64,000 nucleotides of DNA, from assembly GCF_009696175.1 (NCBI RefSeq), contig NZ_VUMM01000004.1, positions 1-64,000 on the forward strand. Direction: 5' to 3'. Positions 56,221 to 64,000 of the stretch are shown piece by piece. Origin of the DNA: Floccifex porci (GTDB taxonomy: Bacteria > Bacillota_I > Bacilli_A > Erysipelotrichales > Erysipelotrichaceae). The first letter of the stretch is position 1. Each line of letters opens with the position of its first letter. Below the pieces are notes generated by a model that saw nothing but the letters and a program-made list of their open reading frames with translations, was not told the DNA's origin and did no database searches. Both the position numbers and the translations under genes were made by a program.

Positions 56221-56787
56221 ATGGCAAAAAGAATACAAAGAAAAGATGCACCAACCACAAATCGACTGATGGCTTATGCGATTGACTGGGCCTTAGGAGG
56301 AATTGTTTCTGGACTTCCTGCCGTACTGATTTATGGATTTGTGACACAGAGCAATGAAATGTTTTCTGATTTATATGTTTTTGAAGCTTTAGGATACAGT
56401 AAATGGCTGGCTCTTTTTACAGGTCTATTGTGTCTGGTCTTCAGTTATCTTTATTATGTTGTCATTCCATATAAGAAATTTAAAGGACAGACAATTGGAA
56501 AGAAAATTATGAAAATTGAAATCGTATCTCAACAGGAAACACCTGTATCATTAAAACAATTATGGATACGTAATGCATGCATTCTTTTATTAGAATGTCC
56601 AATGTATGTGATTTCCAGATATTTTCTGCAGATGATTACTTTAATCATACGCTTTCAGGTGGAAAGTGTTTGGACCTTTGTTGGAATTGCTTTAACAATT
56701 GTTTCTTCTTTTATGGTGATTTATACAAAAGATCATCTGGCCATTCACGATCGCTTATCAAAAACTAAAGTTGTACAAAGTATGTAA
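56221..56787 (+). CDS. RDD family membrane protein
   Basis: Membrane protein of 188 residues with about four helices. The RDD features are NRLMAYAIDWALGG near the N-terminus, YKKFKGQTIGKKIMKIEIV (about residue 82) and the closing DHLAIHDRLSKTKVV. It is the last gene of the PTS-peptidase operon, 15 bases after the lyase gene. Function unknown; some RDD proteins are Na+(Li+)/H+ antiporters. Confidence 0.82.
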   Translation: MAKRIQRKDAPTTNRLMAYAIDWALGGIVSGLPAVLIYGFVTQSNEMFSDLYVFEALGYSKWLALFTGLLCLVFSYLYYVVIPYKKFKGQTIGKKIMKIEIVSQQETPVSLKQLWIRNACILLLECPMYVISRYFLQMITLIIRFQVESVWTFVGIALTIVSSFMVIYTKDHLAIHDRLSKTKVVQSM

Positions 56788-56793
56788 TACAAA

Positions 56794-56836
56794 ATAGTCC
56801 ACTTATTTCAAAATTGTAAGTGGACTATGTTTTTAT
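56794..56836 (+). terminator. Terminator of the PTS-peptidase operon
   Basis: Perfect 12-bp stem ATAGTCCACTTA / TAAGTGGACTAT with an 11-base loop and a short T run. Confidence 0.88.
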
Positions 56837-57010
56837 TAAAAACGGTTTTGTTGAATCAATTCTGGTCTGGATACGATTGGATTGTTTCCTATTATAAAAT
56901 CATATGTTACCCTTAAATTCTTTCTGGAATATTTGATTTATAAACCTTACTTTTATTATGCAGGAAAGAAAAGTATTTAATAAATCCAATCAATTTGTTT
57001 GATATGGCTG

Positions 57011-57364
57011 TTAGTTGCTAAGACAAATACGAATTGCTTCTGCCTCTTTTCGATCCTCTTTATATTGATCTGTACCAACTTGTGTTTTTTCTTTAGAGAC
57101 ATAAATAGCACAAATTGTTCCATCTTTCATTATTATTTTTAATCCTACAAATAAATATGGCTCAGAAAAGATACCAGCAGGTAATGGACCATTTGGAACC
57201 ACTGCTAAAAAAGGTTCCTGTTTTCCTCTTTTACTTGCTTTTTCATTCAAAATCCATACTTTATCAATATCACAAAGATTATAAGAACCTGTTGTACCAT
57301 CCAATATTGTAAAAGTATCTGAATCAAATGAAACACTTCTAAATGATTTCTTGATGTAATTCAT
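57011..57364 (-). CDS. Small cytosolic protein, paralogue family member 3 (orphan)
   Basis: Protein of 117 residues in the same unrecognised family as the cassette proteins at 41606-41944 and 44178-44540. Matching segments: ILDGTTGSYNLCDIDKVWIL, NEKASKRGKQEPF and EPYLFVGLKIIMKDG. AAAGGAAACC precedes the ATG. No secreted-protein or repressor gene is adjacent, but a near-copy of the cassette palindrome lies 23 bases upstream, which links it to the same control. About 170 bases downstream appear empty. Confidence 0.72.
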   Translation of the reverse strand: MNYIKKSFRSVSFDSDTFTILDGTTGSYNLCDIDKVWILNEKASKRGKQEPFLAVVPNGPLPAGIFSEPYLFVGLKIIMKDGTICAIYVSKEKTQVGTDQYKEDRKEAEAIRICLSN

Positions 57365-57386
57365 AGTTGGTTTCCTTTTATTTTTT

Positions 57387-57397
57387 GATAACGTATC
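57387..57397. promoter_or_regulatory. Candidate operator shared with the BlaI-type cassettes
   Basis: GATAACGTATC is the cassette palindrome GATAACGTTATC minus one base. It lies between a TATAAT-like -10 (minus strand, about 57408-57417) and the start of the third small-protein gene. Confidence 0.5.
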
Positions 57398-57474
57398 TTT
57401 AAAATTATTATATTATAAATACATAAAAATATAAATAGCAATAAAAAATAGTAATGCAAAATGATATGTTATGC

Positions 57475-57502
57475 TTGCAATATAAAAAGAAATTGCTATA
57501 AT
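57475..57502 (+). promoter_or_regulatory. metK promoter
   Basis: TTGCAA (57475-57480), a 16-base spacer, and TATAAT (57497-57502) preceded by TGC (extended -10). Confidence 0.7.
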
Positions 57503-57508
57503 ACATAT

Positions 57509-57650
57509 ACATTATCAAGAGATGAAGTAGAGGGTTAGCTCAATGACTTCACACCAACCTGTCAGCAGAAAAAGTTGGCAAGGTGGTTCAACTAACATAG
57601 ATAAGAAGACATATTTCAAGTTACGTGCTTCTTATCGCACGTTTTTTTTA
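57509..57650 (+). promoter_or_regulatory. SAM-I (S-box) riboswitch controlling metK
   Basis: S-box landmarks: TTATCAAGAGA (57512), AGAGGG, CACCAACCT and GGCAAGGTGGTTCAAC. P1 pairs TTATC (57512-57516) with GATAA (57600-57604). The 3' P1 strand is also part of an antiterminator, GATAAGAAG (57600-57608) with CTTCTTATC (57628-57636). That competes with the terminator ACGTGC / GCACGT (57623-57642) followed by eight T. Bound SAM should keep P1 closed, favour termination and lower metK expression. Confidence 0.88.
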
Positions 57651-57669
57651 TTGTAAGGAGGTTATAAAC

Positions 57670-58770
57670 GTGAAAGATTTTATTTTTACAAGTGAAAGTA
57701 TTACAGAAGGTCATCCAGATAAGGTTTGTGATAAAATTGCGGACTCAATTTTAGATGAGGCATTAAGACAAGATCCAGAAAGTAAAATGGCAGTGGAAGC
57801 GACCATTAAAGATGATTTTGTATTAATTTATGGAGAAGCCAATACAAAAGCTCATATTGACTATGAAAAAATCGCGAAAGATACGATTAAAAAAATTGGT
57901 TACACAGAAGATTATTCAGTCCTTGTAAAAGTCAATAAACAGTCTTCAGAAATTAACAGTGCAGTCATCAATCAGGAAAATGATGAAGTAGGAGCTGGAG
58001 ATCAGGGGATTATGTTTGGGTATGCCTGTAACGAAACAAAGGAATTATTGCCTGCTCCTATTTATTATGCACATCAGCTGGCTTTACAGCTGACTCGTCT
58101 GAGAAAAAATGGTAATCCATATATTAGACCAGATGGAAAGACACAGGTATCTGTAGAATATAAAGACAACAAAGTGAAACGAATTGATACCATTGTAGTT
58201 TCCACTCAACATTCGGCTTCCATTTCACAGGAAGATTTAAGAAAATTAATTATGGAAGAAGTGATTTTACCAGTTATGGATCCAGAGTTGATCGATGAAA
58301 ATACAAAATTTCTGATCAATCCTTCTGGAAGCTTTGTAGTAGGGGGTTCTTTTGGGGATTCTGGAACGACAGGAAGAAAAATTGTCTGTGATACATATGG
58401 AGGAATGGGACGTATAGGAGGAGGATGTTTCTCTTCAAAAGACCCATCAAAAGTTGATCGCAGTGCAGCTTATTATTGTCGTTACGTAGCTAAAAATGTT
58501 GTCGCAAATCATTTGGCTTCTCGCTGTGAAGTGCAGGCAGCTTATGCCATTGGTAAAAGCCACCCTGTTTCTTTATGTGTGGATACGTTTGGCACAGGTA
58601 AACAAAGTGATGAAGAATTACTGGAAATCATTAAAAGAAACTTTAATTTTGAAGTTGGAAATATCATTCGTGAACTGGATCTGAAGAAGCCAATTTATGA
58701 AAAAACTTCTTGTTATGGACACTTTGGAGATCCTCAGTTCAGCTGGGAAAAAATAAAAGAAATGAAGTAA
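57670..58770 (+). CDS. metK: S-adenosylmethionine synthetase
   Basis: Makes SAM from methionine and ATP; 366 residues, slightly short for the family (about 380-400). Motifs are TSESITEGHPDKVCDKI at the N-terminus, GAGDQGIMFGYA (about residue 105) and GGSFGDSGTTGRKI (about 223). The start is GTG at 57670, eight bases after AAGGAGG; the longer upstream reading would run through the riboswitch terminator. It is under SAM-I riboswitch control. Confidence 0.95.
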   Translation: MKDFIFTSESITEGHPDKVCDKIADSILDEALRQDPESKMAVEATIKDDFVLIYGEANTKAHIDYEKIAKDTIKKIGYTEDYSVLVKVNKQSSEINSAVINQENDEVGAGDQGIMFGYACNETKELLPAPIYYAHQLALQLTRLRKNGNPYIRPDGKTQVSVEYKDNKVKRIDTIVVSTQHSASISQEDLRKLIMEEVILPVMDPELIDENTKFLINPSGSFVVGGSFGDSGTTGRKIVCDTYGGMGRIGGGCFSSKDPSKVDRSAAYYCRYVAKNVVANHLASRCEVQAAYAIGKSHPVSLCVDTFGTGKQSDEELLEIIKRNFNFEVGNIIRELDLKKPIYEKTSCYGHFGDPQFSWEKIKEMK

Positions 58771-58775
58771 ATCAT

Positions 58776-58804
58776 TTGTAGAAAATCAGGAATTCGATTA
58801 TACT
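58776..58804 (+). promoter_or_regulatory. Promoter of the ZIP gene, predicted leaderless
   Basis: TTGTAG (58776-58781), a 17-base spacer, and TATACT (58799-58804). Six bases separate it from the ATG at 58811, placing the transcription start at or next to the start codon. No Shine-Dalgarno sequence. Confidence 0.7.
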
Positions 58805-58810
58805 AACTTT

Positions 58811-59578
58811 ATGATCTGGTTAGGAATCTGGATTCCTTTTTTAGGAACCGTTTTAGGAGCATCCTGTGTATATTTATTAAAAAAGTGCAGTCCGCTTATG
58901 ACAAGATGCATGAGTGGAATTGCCGGTGGTGTTATGGTAGCTGCCTCTATCTGGAGCCTGATACTGCCATCGATTGAAGAATCTGTTTATTTAGGAAAAT
59001 TTTCATTTGTTCCATGTCTGATGGGATTATGGCTGGGGGTAGTTCTGCTTCTGGTTCTGGATCGTGTGATTCCTCATATGCATATAAATCAGGAAGAAGA
59101 AGGTCCGGAAAGTCATTTATCGAAAACAACCAAACTGATGCTGGCTGTTACTTTGCATAACATTCCAGAAGGGATGGCTGTAGGTGTGGTTTTTGCCGGT
59201 GTCTTATCTGGACAGGTGGAAATGTCTTTATTGTCTTCTTTTGTACTGGCTGCTGGAATTGCGATTCAGAATTTTCCAGAAGGGGCAATCCTTTCTCTTC
59301 CACTGAAAAATCTGGGAATGTCCAGATATAAAGCTTTTGCATTAGGAGCCATTTCAGGAATTGTAGAACCCATTGCCAGTATTTTGACCATACTGTTTTC
59401 AAAATGGATTTTGGCTGGATTGCCATATTTTTTAAGTTTTGCTGCTGGGGCAATGCTTTATGTTGTTGTAGAAGAACTGGTGCCAGAAATGTCAGAAGGG
59501 GAACATTCAAACTGGCCAACCATTTGTTTTATGATTGGTTTTACATTAATGATGGTGCTGGATATAGCACTGGGATAA
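58811..59578 (+). CDS. ZIP family divalent metal transporter
   Basis: Membrane transporter of 255 residues with eight helices. Helix 4 carries the metal motif TLHNIPEGMAVG (about residue 114) and helix 5 carries NFPEGAILSLP (about 153), both classical ZIP ligands (His, Asn, Glu). A His/Glu-containing loop (MHINQEEEGPESH) lies between helices 3 and 4. It probably imports zinc or iron. Monocistronic. Confidence 0.88.
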   Translation: MIWLGIWIPFLGTVLGASCVYLLKKCSPLMTRCMSGIAGGVMVAASIWSLILPSIEESVYLGKFSFVPCLMGLWLGVVLLLVLDRVIPHMHINQEEEGPESHLSKTTKLMLAVTLHNIPEGMAVGVVFAGVLSGQVEMSLLSSFVLAAGIAIQNFPEGAILSLPLKNLGMSRYKAFALGAISGIVEPIASILTILFSKWILAGLPYFLSFAAGAMLYVVVEELVPEMSEGEHSNWPTICFMIGFTLMMVLDIALG

Positions 59579-59609
59579 AAGTAGAAACCCTTGGGCGTTC
59601 TACTTTTTG
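59577..59609 (+). terminator. Terminator after the ZIP gene
   Basis: Stem AAAAGTAGAA / TTCTACTTTT with an 11-base loop, then a T run. Confidence 0.8.
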
Positions 59610-59624
59610 TTTGAGGAAAGTGAT

Positions 59625-60968
59625 ATGAAAGATGTTGATTTAATAAAAGGAAGTATATGGAAATCCATTGTATTGTTTTCAATCCCTCTATTAATTGGAA
59701 ACTTGTTTCAGCAATTGTATAATACTGTGGATTCCTATGTAGTTGGAAATTATATATCCTCTCATGCTTTGGCAGCAGTCGGACAATCCACTTCGATTAT
59801 CAATATGCTGGTTGGATTGTTTATGGGATTGTCAACAGGAGCTGGGGTCATTATCAGTCAATATTATGGAAGTGAAAATTTTAAAGAATTGAAACAGGCT
59901 ATCCATACATCTTTAGCCCTTACGTTTGTATTGTGCATTGTATTTACTCTTATTGGAATCGCAATGGCTCATCCCATTTTAGTATGGATTGGATCTCCCC
60001 AGGAAGTATTGCCGCTGGCAACGACTTATCTGCAGATTTATTTTGCCGGTGTTTCGTTTATGCTGATATATAATATGGGATCGGGTATTTTAAGAGCGCT
60101 GTCGGATTCAAAGAGTCCGTTGATTTATCTGATGTTTTCCAGTGTGGTAAATATTATACTGGATTTAGTATTTGTGCTTATACTGGACTTGGGAGTTGCA
60201 GGAGTTGCCATTGCGACAACCATTGCACAGTTTGTGTCCGCTATGCTTGTACTCTATAAATTAACCCATACAGAAGAAATATATAAAGTGGAATGGAAAC
60301 AGATTCGATTTTCTGCTCCTATATTATCTCGTATTGTATCCATTGGATTTCCGGCAGCTATTCAGAATGCGATCGTTTCTTTTTCCAATGTACTGGTTCA
60401 ATCTTATATATCTTCCTTTGGAGCTGCAGCGGTAGCTGGATATAGTACAACGGTAAAACTGGATGGGTTTTTACAACTTCCTATTCAGAGTTTCTCAATG
60501 GCCATCACCACATTTTCTGGTCAGAATTATGGAGCCGGTCTGTATAAAAGAGTGCGCAAAGGATTGATGGTTACATTGGCTTTGTGCTGTTTTATCATAG
60601 TATCGGGTTCTTTGATCATGTATACTCATAGTGAATTCCTGGTTTCTTTATTCACAAAGGATGCCAAAGCTATACGGGCTGGAATGACAATGATATCTGT
60701 TTTTGCTCCTGCTTATGTCACATTGCCATTCTGTCATGTGATTGCCGGTTCCCTAAGAGGAATGGGACAGGCAAAAGCACCTATGGTTTCTATGATCTTC
60801 TGTTTTGTTTTTTTGAGACAGCTGTATCTCTATATCGCAACCTCTTTTCATCCATCTCTGGTGACCGTTTTTTTAGGATGGCCTTTGACATGGATCATAA
60901 ATGCGATGATTATGATTATTTATTACATTAAGTATTCAAAAAAGTTGAAAATGAAAGAGTTTGCATGA
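59625..60968 (+). CDS. MATE family efflux transporter
   Basis: Cation-coupled multidrug or toxin exporter of 447 residues with twelve helices in two MatE repeats. Typical segments are PLLIGNLFQQLYNTVDSYVV (about residue 20), the repeat start GFPAAIQNAIVSFSNVLVQ (about 245) and GQNYGAGLYKRVRKG (about 300). The start at 59625 follows GAGG. Substrate not predictable. Confidence 0.9.
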   Translation: MKDVDLIKGSIWKSIVLFSIPLLIGNLFQQLYNTVDSYVVGNYISSHALAAVGQSTSIINMLVGLFMGLSTGAGVIISQYYGSENFKELKQAIHTSLALTFVLCIVFTLIGIAMAHPILVWIGSPQEVLPLATTYLQIYFAGVSFMLIYNMGSGILRALSDSKSPLIYLMFSSVVNIILDLVFVLILDLGVAGVAIATTIAQFVSAMLVLYKLTHTEEIYKVEWKQIRFSAPILSRIVSIGFPAAIQNAIVSFSNVLVQSYISSFGAAAVAGYSTTVKLDGFLQLPIQSFSMAITTFSGQNYGAGLYKRVRKGLMVTLALCCFIIVSGSLIMYTHSEFLVSLFTKDAKAIRAGMTMISVFAPAYVTLPFCHVIAGSLRGMGQAKAPMVSMIFCFVFLRQLYLYIATSFHPSLVTVFLGWPLTWIINAMIMIIYYIKYSKKLKMKEFA

Positions 60969-60984
60969 ATATAATATAGAATAT

Positions 60985-60992
60985 GTTATAAT
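60985..60992 (+). promoter_or_regulatory. Extended -10 promoter of the nucleotidyltransferase gene
   Basis: TGT then TATAAT at 60987-60992, followed by AAAAGGAATTG before the ATG at 61019. Confidence 0.5.
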
Positions 60993-61018
60993 ATTTAATA
61001 CGAAAAGGAATTGATAAA

Positions 61019-61936
61019 ATGAAAACTACATTAATTATTATGGCTGCTGGTATCGGTTCACGATTTGGTGGTGGCATTAAGCAATTAACGGAAATGGGAA
61101 AACATAAAGAACTGATCATTGATTATTCAATCTATGATGCGATGGAAGCTGGGTTCAATAAAGTTGTTTTCATCATTCGAAAAGACATTGAAAAAGAATT
61201 TAAAGAAAAAATTGGAAATCGTATTGAAAAATATATTGAAGTTCAATATGTTTATCAGAGTCTTCAGGATATTCCTGAAGGATATAATGTTCCAGAAGGA
61301 CGAAGTAAGCCATGGGGAACTGGACAGGCAATTTTATGCTGTAAAGACGTTGTAAAAGAACCATTTGTGATCATCAATGCGGATGATTACTATGGAAAAG
61401 AAGCGTTTGTGAAACTTCATGATTTTCTGATTTCTAATAAATCAGAATCCGATTACTACAATATGGCAATGGCTGGATTTATTCTTAAAAATACATTGAG
61501 TGCAAATGGTACAGTAACTCGTGGTATCTGTATTGTAGATGAAAATGAATATCTGGCAGATATTTATGAAACAAGAGGGATCAAAGCTATAAAGGATCAG
61601 ATTGTATGTGATAATTCTTATGTACAACAATGGATTACTATGGATCATAAAGCCAGTATGAATATGTGGGCAGGATATCCGGATTTTATTGAATATCTGG
61701 AATATGGATTCAAAGAATTTTTAAATCATTTATCAGAATACGATCTAAACACAAAAGAATTTTTATTACCAGAAATAGTGGGTCAATTGTTGAAAGAAAA
61801 CAAGGCAAAAGTTAAAGTGTTAGAAACGCACGACAACTGGTTTGGGATTACTTATCTGGAAGATAAAGAACGTGTTCAGAATGAATTTGTTCAATTGATT
61901 GAAAAAGGGGTATATCCAGAAAAATTATGGAAATAA
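61019..61936 (+). CDS. Nucleotidyltransferase (sugar-phosphate type)
   Basis: NTP-transferase-fold protein of 305 residues. The signature LIIMAAGIGSRFGGGIKQL holds the nucleotide-binding loop, and FVIINADDYYG (about residue 120) holds the metal-binding aspartate. It resembles sugar-phosphate nucleotidyltransferase-like proteins of Firmicutes, but the substrate is not evident. Monocistronic with a strong terminator. Confidence 0.8.
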   Translation: MKTTLIIMAAGIGSRFGGGIKQLTEMGKHKELIIDYSIYDAMEAGFNKVVFIIRKDIEKEFKEKIGNRIEKYIEVQYVYQSLQDIPEGYNVPEGRSKPWGTGQAILCCKDVVKEPFVIINADDYYGKEAFVKLHDFLISNKSESDYYNMAMAGFILKNTLSANGTVTRGICIVDENEYLADIYETRGIKAIKDQIVCDNSYVQQWITMDHKASMNMWAGYPDFIEYLEYGFKEFLNHLSEYDLNTKEFLLPEIVGQLLKENKAKVKVLETHDNWFGITYLEDKERVQNEFVQLIEKGVYPEKLWK

Positions 61937-61978
61937 AAGGTCTAACGGTTAAGATTTCTTAACTGTCAGACCTTTTTT
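61935..61978. terminator. Bidirectional terminator
   Basis: Stem AAAAGGTCT-a-AC-g-GTTAAG / CTTAAC-t-GT-c-AGACCTTTT with a 4-base loop, between convergent genes. Confidence 0.85.
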
Positions 61979-62509
61979 ACATATATCTTTTATATCATTT
62001 CCAATATAGATCCAGCGGGCAAAAAATTCTCTTAGAATGTGTTTGATACGATGTTCAGGATAATAGATTCCAGAATAGTCTTTAAAATACTTTTTACAGA
62101 TGGCACAGGCTCTTCCAATATGAGTCTGGGAAGAAATGACCAGTACAGAAGCATCTTTTATAATTTTATGAGTGTATTCAAAATTTTCAAATGTATTTTT
62201 TGACTGGGTTTCTAAAATATAAGGAATGGAAATTTTATCCTGTATATAGCGATTCATTTCTATGCTTTCTACATATTGATTCTTATTGGCTCCTCCACTA
62301 ATGACCATAGTTTTGTAATAGCCTTTCTGATAGGCTTTAATTGCTAAATTACATCGTTTAATTTGAGATGTACATAAACTTCCATCTTTTCGATTGGGAC
62401 AGCCTAAAACAATGGCATAGTCGTATACTTTCTTTCGTTTGGGAATGGGTGGAAAATAAACAAAATATACAATAATGAATCCTGAGACAATCAGACTAAT
62501 AACGATCAT
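61949..62509 (-). CDS. YdcF/SanA-like (DUF218) membrane-anchored protein
   Basis: Protein of 186 residues: one N-terminal membrane helix (about 2-20) and a DUF218 domain with YDYAIVLGCPN, KTMVISGGANKNQY (about residue 66), and VISSQTHIGRA (about 123). Members (YdcF, SanA, ElyC) relate to envelope integrity; the biochemical role is unclear. It overlaps tmcAL by 14 bases and is co-transcribed with it. Confidence 0.82.
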   Translation of the reverse strand: MIVISLIVSGFIIVYFVYFPPIPKRKKVYDYAIVLGCPNRKDGSLCTSQIKRCNLAIKAYQKGYYKTMVISGGANKNQYVESIEMNRYIQDKISIPYILETQSKNTFENFEYTHKIIKDASVLVISSQTHIGRACAICKKYFKDYSGIYYPEHRIKHILREFFARWIYIGNDIKDICKKGLTVKKS

Positions 62510-63491
62510 AAATTATCATCCTATCTTCTATATTTGAAAATGTAGTATATAAAGCTTTTGATTTTCTTTCTACTTCCTGTAAAAATAAAGGCAGATCCTT
62601 AAATCTTGTATAGATGGGTTTCTCCTTTTTTTCTTTTAAAAGACTTTGACCAATGGAATCAAATCCTAAAACACGACAACCATAAAAGGAAGAAGGCATA
62701 TCTTCTTTTCGAATCTGTAGAAGAATCATCATACAGGTTCTTTGGATCCGAGCTTTGGTATAGGTTTTAGAAATACAGGCATTTAAAAAATCGTTCCAGT
62801 TTTTATGATGACTGGCCTGAATGAAACGATATTCAATTCCTTCATTTACTAAATGAAATTGGGCCAATGATTCAGGAGAGCTCATTTGAAGAAAATATCG
62901 CAAATAAGGATAATAGGAATTCCAATTCTGTTCCAGGTGAAAGTATTCCTGAAAATCCTGATTTGTATAATAGGCATCCAGTCTTGTTTGTGTGGCACTT
63001 TTAAATGCTTCCTCTCTTTGAATAGAAATGGGCTGAATCTTAAATTCTTTGCAATGTTGAATATATTGATAACCTAATATGTCATTTGGCTTTAAAGACA
63101 GTTTCTGATTCTGATTGATATTTTTCTTTGGATCTATGGTTTCTTTTAATGAAATGGACTGAAGAGTATTTATATCATTGGATTCAGAACCAAAACAAAG
63201 ACAATCGATATCTAAGACAGATAAAGACTGAATGGCATATCTGGCAAAATAATCAGCACTTTGACAGGCAAAACAGGCAGGCAGTTCCAGTACCAGATTG
63301 GCACCATATTTCAAAGCCAGTTTTGTTTTGTCATGGCGAGATAAAAAACTGGGCAATCCTCTTTGTGAATAAAAAGAAGATACAATGACAATTAAACAGT
63401 CGCATTGCGTGATTTCTTTTGACTTTTGGATATGATAGATATGTCCTTTATGAAAAGGATTGTATTCGGCAATAATTCCACATGTTTTCAT
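62496..63491 (-). CDS. tmcAL: tRNA(Met) cytidine acetate ligase-like protein
   Basis: YlbM/TmcAL-family nucleotidyltransferase-fold enzyme of 331 residues. Known members use acetate and ATP to acetylate C34 of elongator tRNA-Met. Visible are GIIAEYNPFHKGHIYHI (HIGH-type nucleotide motif, residues 4-20), SRHDKTKLALKYGANLVLELP (split here: SRHDKTKLAL and GANLVLELP) and CFGSES (about 100). It is shorter than the usual 390-415 residues, mainly at the C-terminus. No Shine-Dalgarno sequence; a TGATATGAT extended -10 (TATGAT = complement of 63498-63503) ends six bases before the ATG, so it is probably leaderless. Confidence 0.87.
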   Translation of the reverse strand: MKTCGIIAEYNPFHKGHIYHIQKSKEITQCDCLIVIVSSFYSQRGLPSFLSRHDKTKLALKYGANLVLELPACFACQSADYFARYAIQSLSVLDIDCLCFGSESNDINTLQSISLKETIDPKKNINQNQKLSLKPNDILGYQYIQHCKEFKIQPISIQREEAFKSATQTRLDAYYTNQDFQEYFHLEQNWNSYYPYLRYFLQMSSPESLAQFHLVNEGIEYRFIQASHHKNWNDFLNACISKTYTKARIQRTCMMILLQIRKEDMPSSFYGCRVLGFDSIGQSLLKEKKEKPIYTRFKDLPLFLQEVERKSKALYTTFSNIEDRMIIYDRY

Positions 63492-63573
63492 GAGTTAATC
63501 ATATCATAATTTTAAAAGTTTGAAAGATTTCAATTCAAATCATATTGACTTTAACTTTCGCTTTGTTTATAAT
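63492..63573. promoter_or_regulatory. Divergent promoters, tmcAL / yceD
   Basis: Minus strand: TATGAT with TGA in front (complement of 63498-63506), six bases from the tmcAL ATG. Plus strand: TTGACT (63545-63550), exactly 17 bases, TATAAT (63568-63573), a near-consensus promoter for yceD. Confidence 0.75.
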
Positions 63574-63599
63574 ATTCAATGCGACATGAGGTGAGGATC

Positions 63600-64000
63600 G
63601 TGAAATTTACTAAGAAAGATTTTCTAAACGCACAAAATCATACCATTACAATTGATGAATGGATTGCGATTGAGGAAAACGATCTCCTTCATCATACTCA
63701 AGTCAAGTCCATACCGGAGGTACACGTTACTGGTACTTTACAGTTTGATGGATCCACATTGGTATTCAGTGATCTGGATTTAAACGGAACATTAATTGTT
63801 TTAGATTCCATCACAGATGAAGACTTGGATGTGGCATTTGACACGAAGTCGCAAGAAACGTATTCATTTGTTCCTGTTAAACAAGAGGAATGCAATGAAG
63901 ACATTATCGTGGTAAAAAAAGATACAATTGATATCAATCCGGAAGTGTTCCAGGCCATTCTATATGAAGCGCCTATGAGCTTAACAAGACTTCCAAGAAG
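63600..64000 (+). CDS. yceD: YceD (DUF177) 23S rRNA accumulation protein, partial
   Basis: The first 133 codons of a DUF177/YceD protein run off the window. Start GTG at 63600 with GAGGTGAGGA upstream. Family features: an N-terminal FTKKDFLNAQ, then VHVTGTLQFDGSTLVFSDLD and LNGTLIVLDSITDEDLDVAF, and an acidic region ending near EAPMSLTRLP. YceD is linked to 23S rRNA accumulation and usually precedes rpmF, which would lie just outside. Confidence 0.85.
   Translation, partial: MKFTKKDFLNAQNHTITIDEWIAIEENDLLHHTQVKSIPEVHVTGTLQFDGSTLVFSDLDLNGTLIVLDSITDEDLDVAFDTKSQETYSFVPVKQEECNEDIIVVKKDTIDINPEVFQAILYEAPMSLTRLPR

Noticed and set aside
57625-57669. Longer metK N-terminus
   Set aside because: It would start within the riboswitch terminator. 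The GTG at 57670 has an ideal ribosome-binding site and begins the conserved sequence.

Overview
The window is ordinary low-GC Firmicutes chromosome with a few accessory patches. Gene content and order (rpsF-ssb-rpsR, a yybS/gdpP/rplI/dnaB/walJ block running into a complete F-type ATP synthase operon, T-box and SAM-I leaders, PRD-regulated PTS, ECF transport, a 2-hydroxyacyl-CoA dehydratase-activase-like pair) suggest an anaerobic gut Firmicute, most likely of the Erysipelotrichia. That placement is inference from style and gene content; no 16S rRNA or other marker RNA gene is present. No CRISPR array and no intact tRNA gene were seen.

Layout. 1-5.9 kb: an FtsX-type ABC exporter (minus strand) divergent from two tandem DegV proteins. 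5.9-7.3 kb: a decayed IS605-type element with a broken tnpB. 7.3-10.2 kb: nitroreductase, EamA transporter and a convergent UMF1-type MFS transporter. 10.3-14.5 kb: a dehydratase-activase-like protein split into two adjacent genes. 14.5-27.8 kb: replication/translation housekeeping genes and atpZ-I-B-E-F-H-A-G-D-C; the c subunit carries a sodium-type ligand set. 27.8-28.9 kb: a graveyard of relics (tRNA-like arm, decayed surface-protein tail, small inverted-repeat element). 28.9-35.3 kb: an RDD-PHP fusion, T-box-controlled metG and a stand-alone UvrA-like protein. 35.3-41.6 kb: a secreted NlpC/P60-like protein, then an ECF transporter (S, fused double ATPase, T) followed by two tandem SAM-hydrolase (DUF62) genes.

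41.6-47.5 kb is the most unusual region. It holds two copies of a BlaI-type repressor with BlaR1-type M56 metalloprotease genes. Upstream of each, on the minus strand, lies a pair made of a secreted beta-rich protein and a small cytosolic protein of an unrecognised family. A 71-residue secreted peptide ends the second copy. A third member of the small-protein family sits alone at 57 kb and has a near-copy of the palindrome found in front of both repressor genes. I read this as a possible repressor/protease-controlled regulon of secreted proteins that is undergoing duplication and decay, with IS110, DUF3791 and attachment-site-like debris in and between the copies.

47.8-56.8 kb: L-lactate dehydrogenase, divergent from a PRD regulator heading a cellobiose-type PTS operon that carries two metallopeptidases and a PatB/MalY C-S lyase but no glycosidase. 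57-64 kb: SAM-I riboswitch and metK, ZIP and MATE transporters, a nucleotidyltransferase, a YdcF-type protein, TmcAL, and the start of yceD at the window edge. A recurring feature across the window is a group of genes with no Shine-Dalgarno sequence whose -10 box ends only 6-8 bases before the start codon, which predicts leaderless mRNAs.
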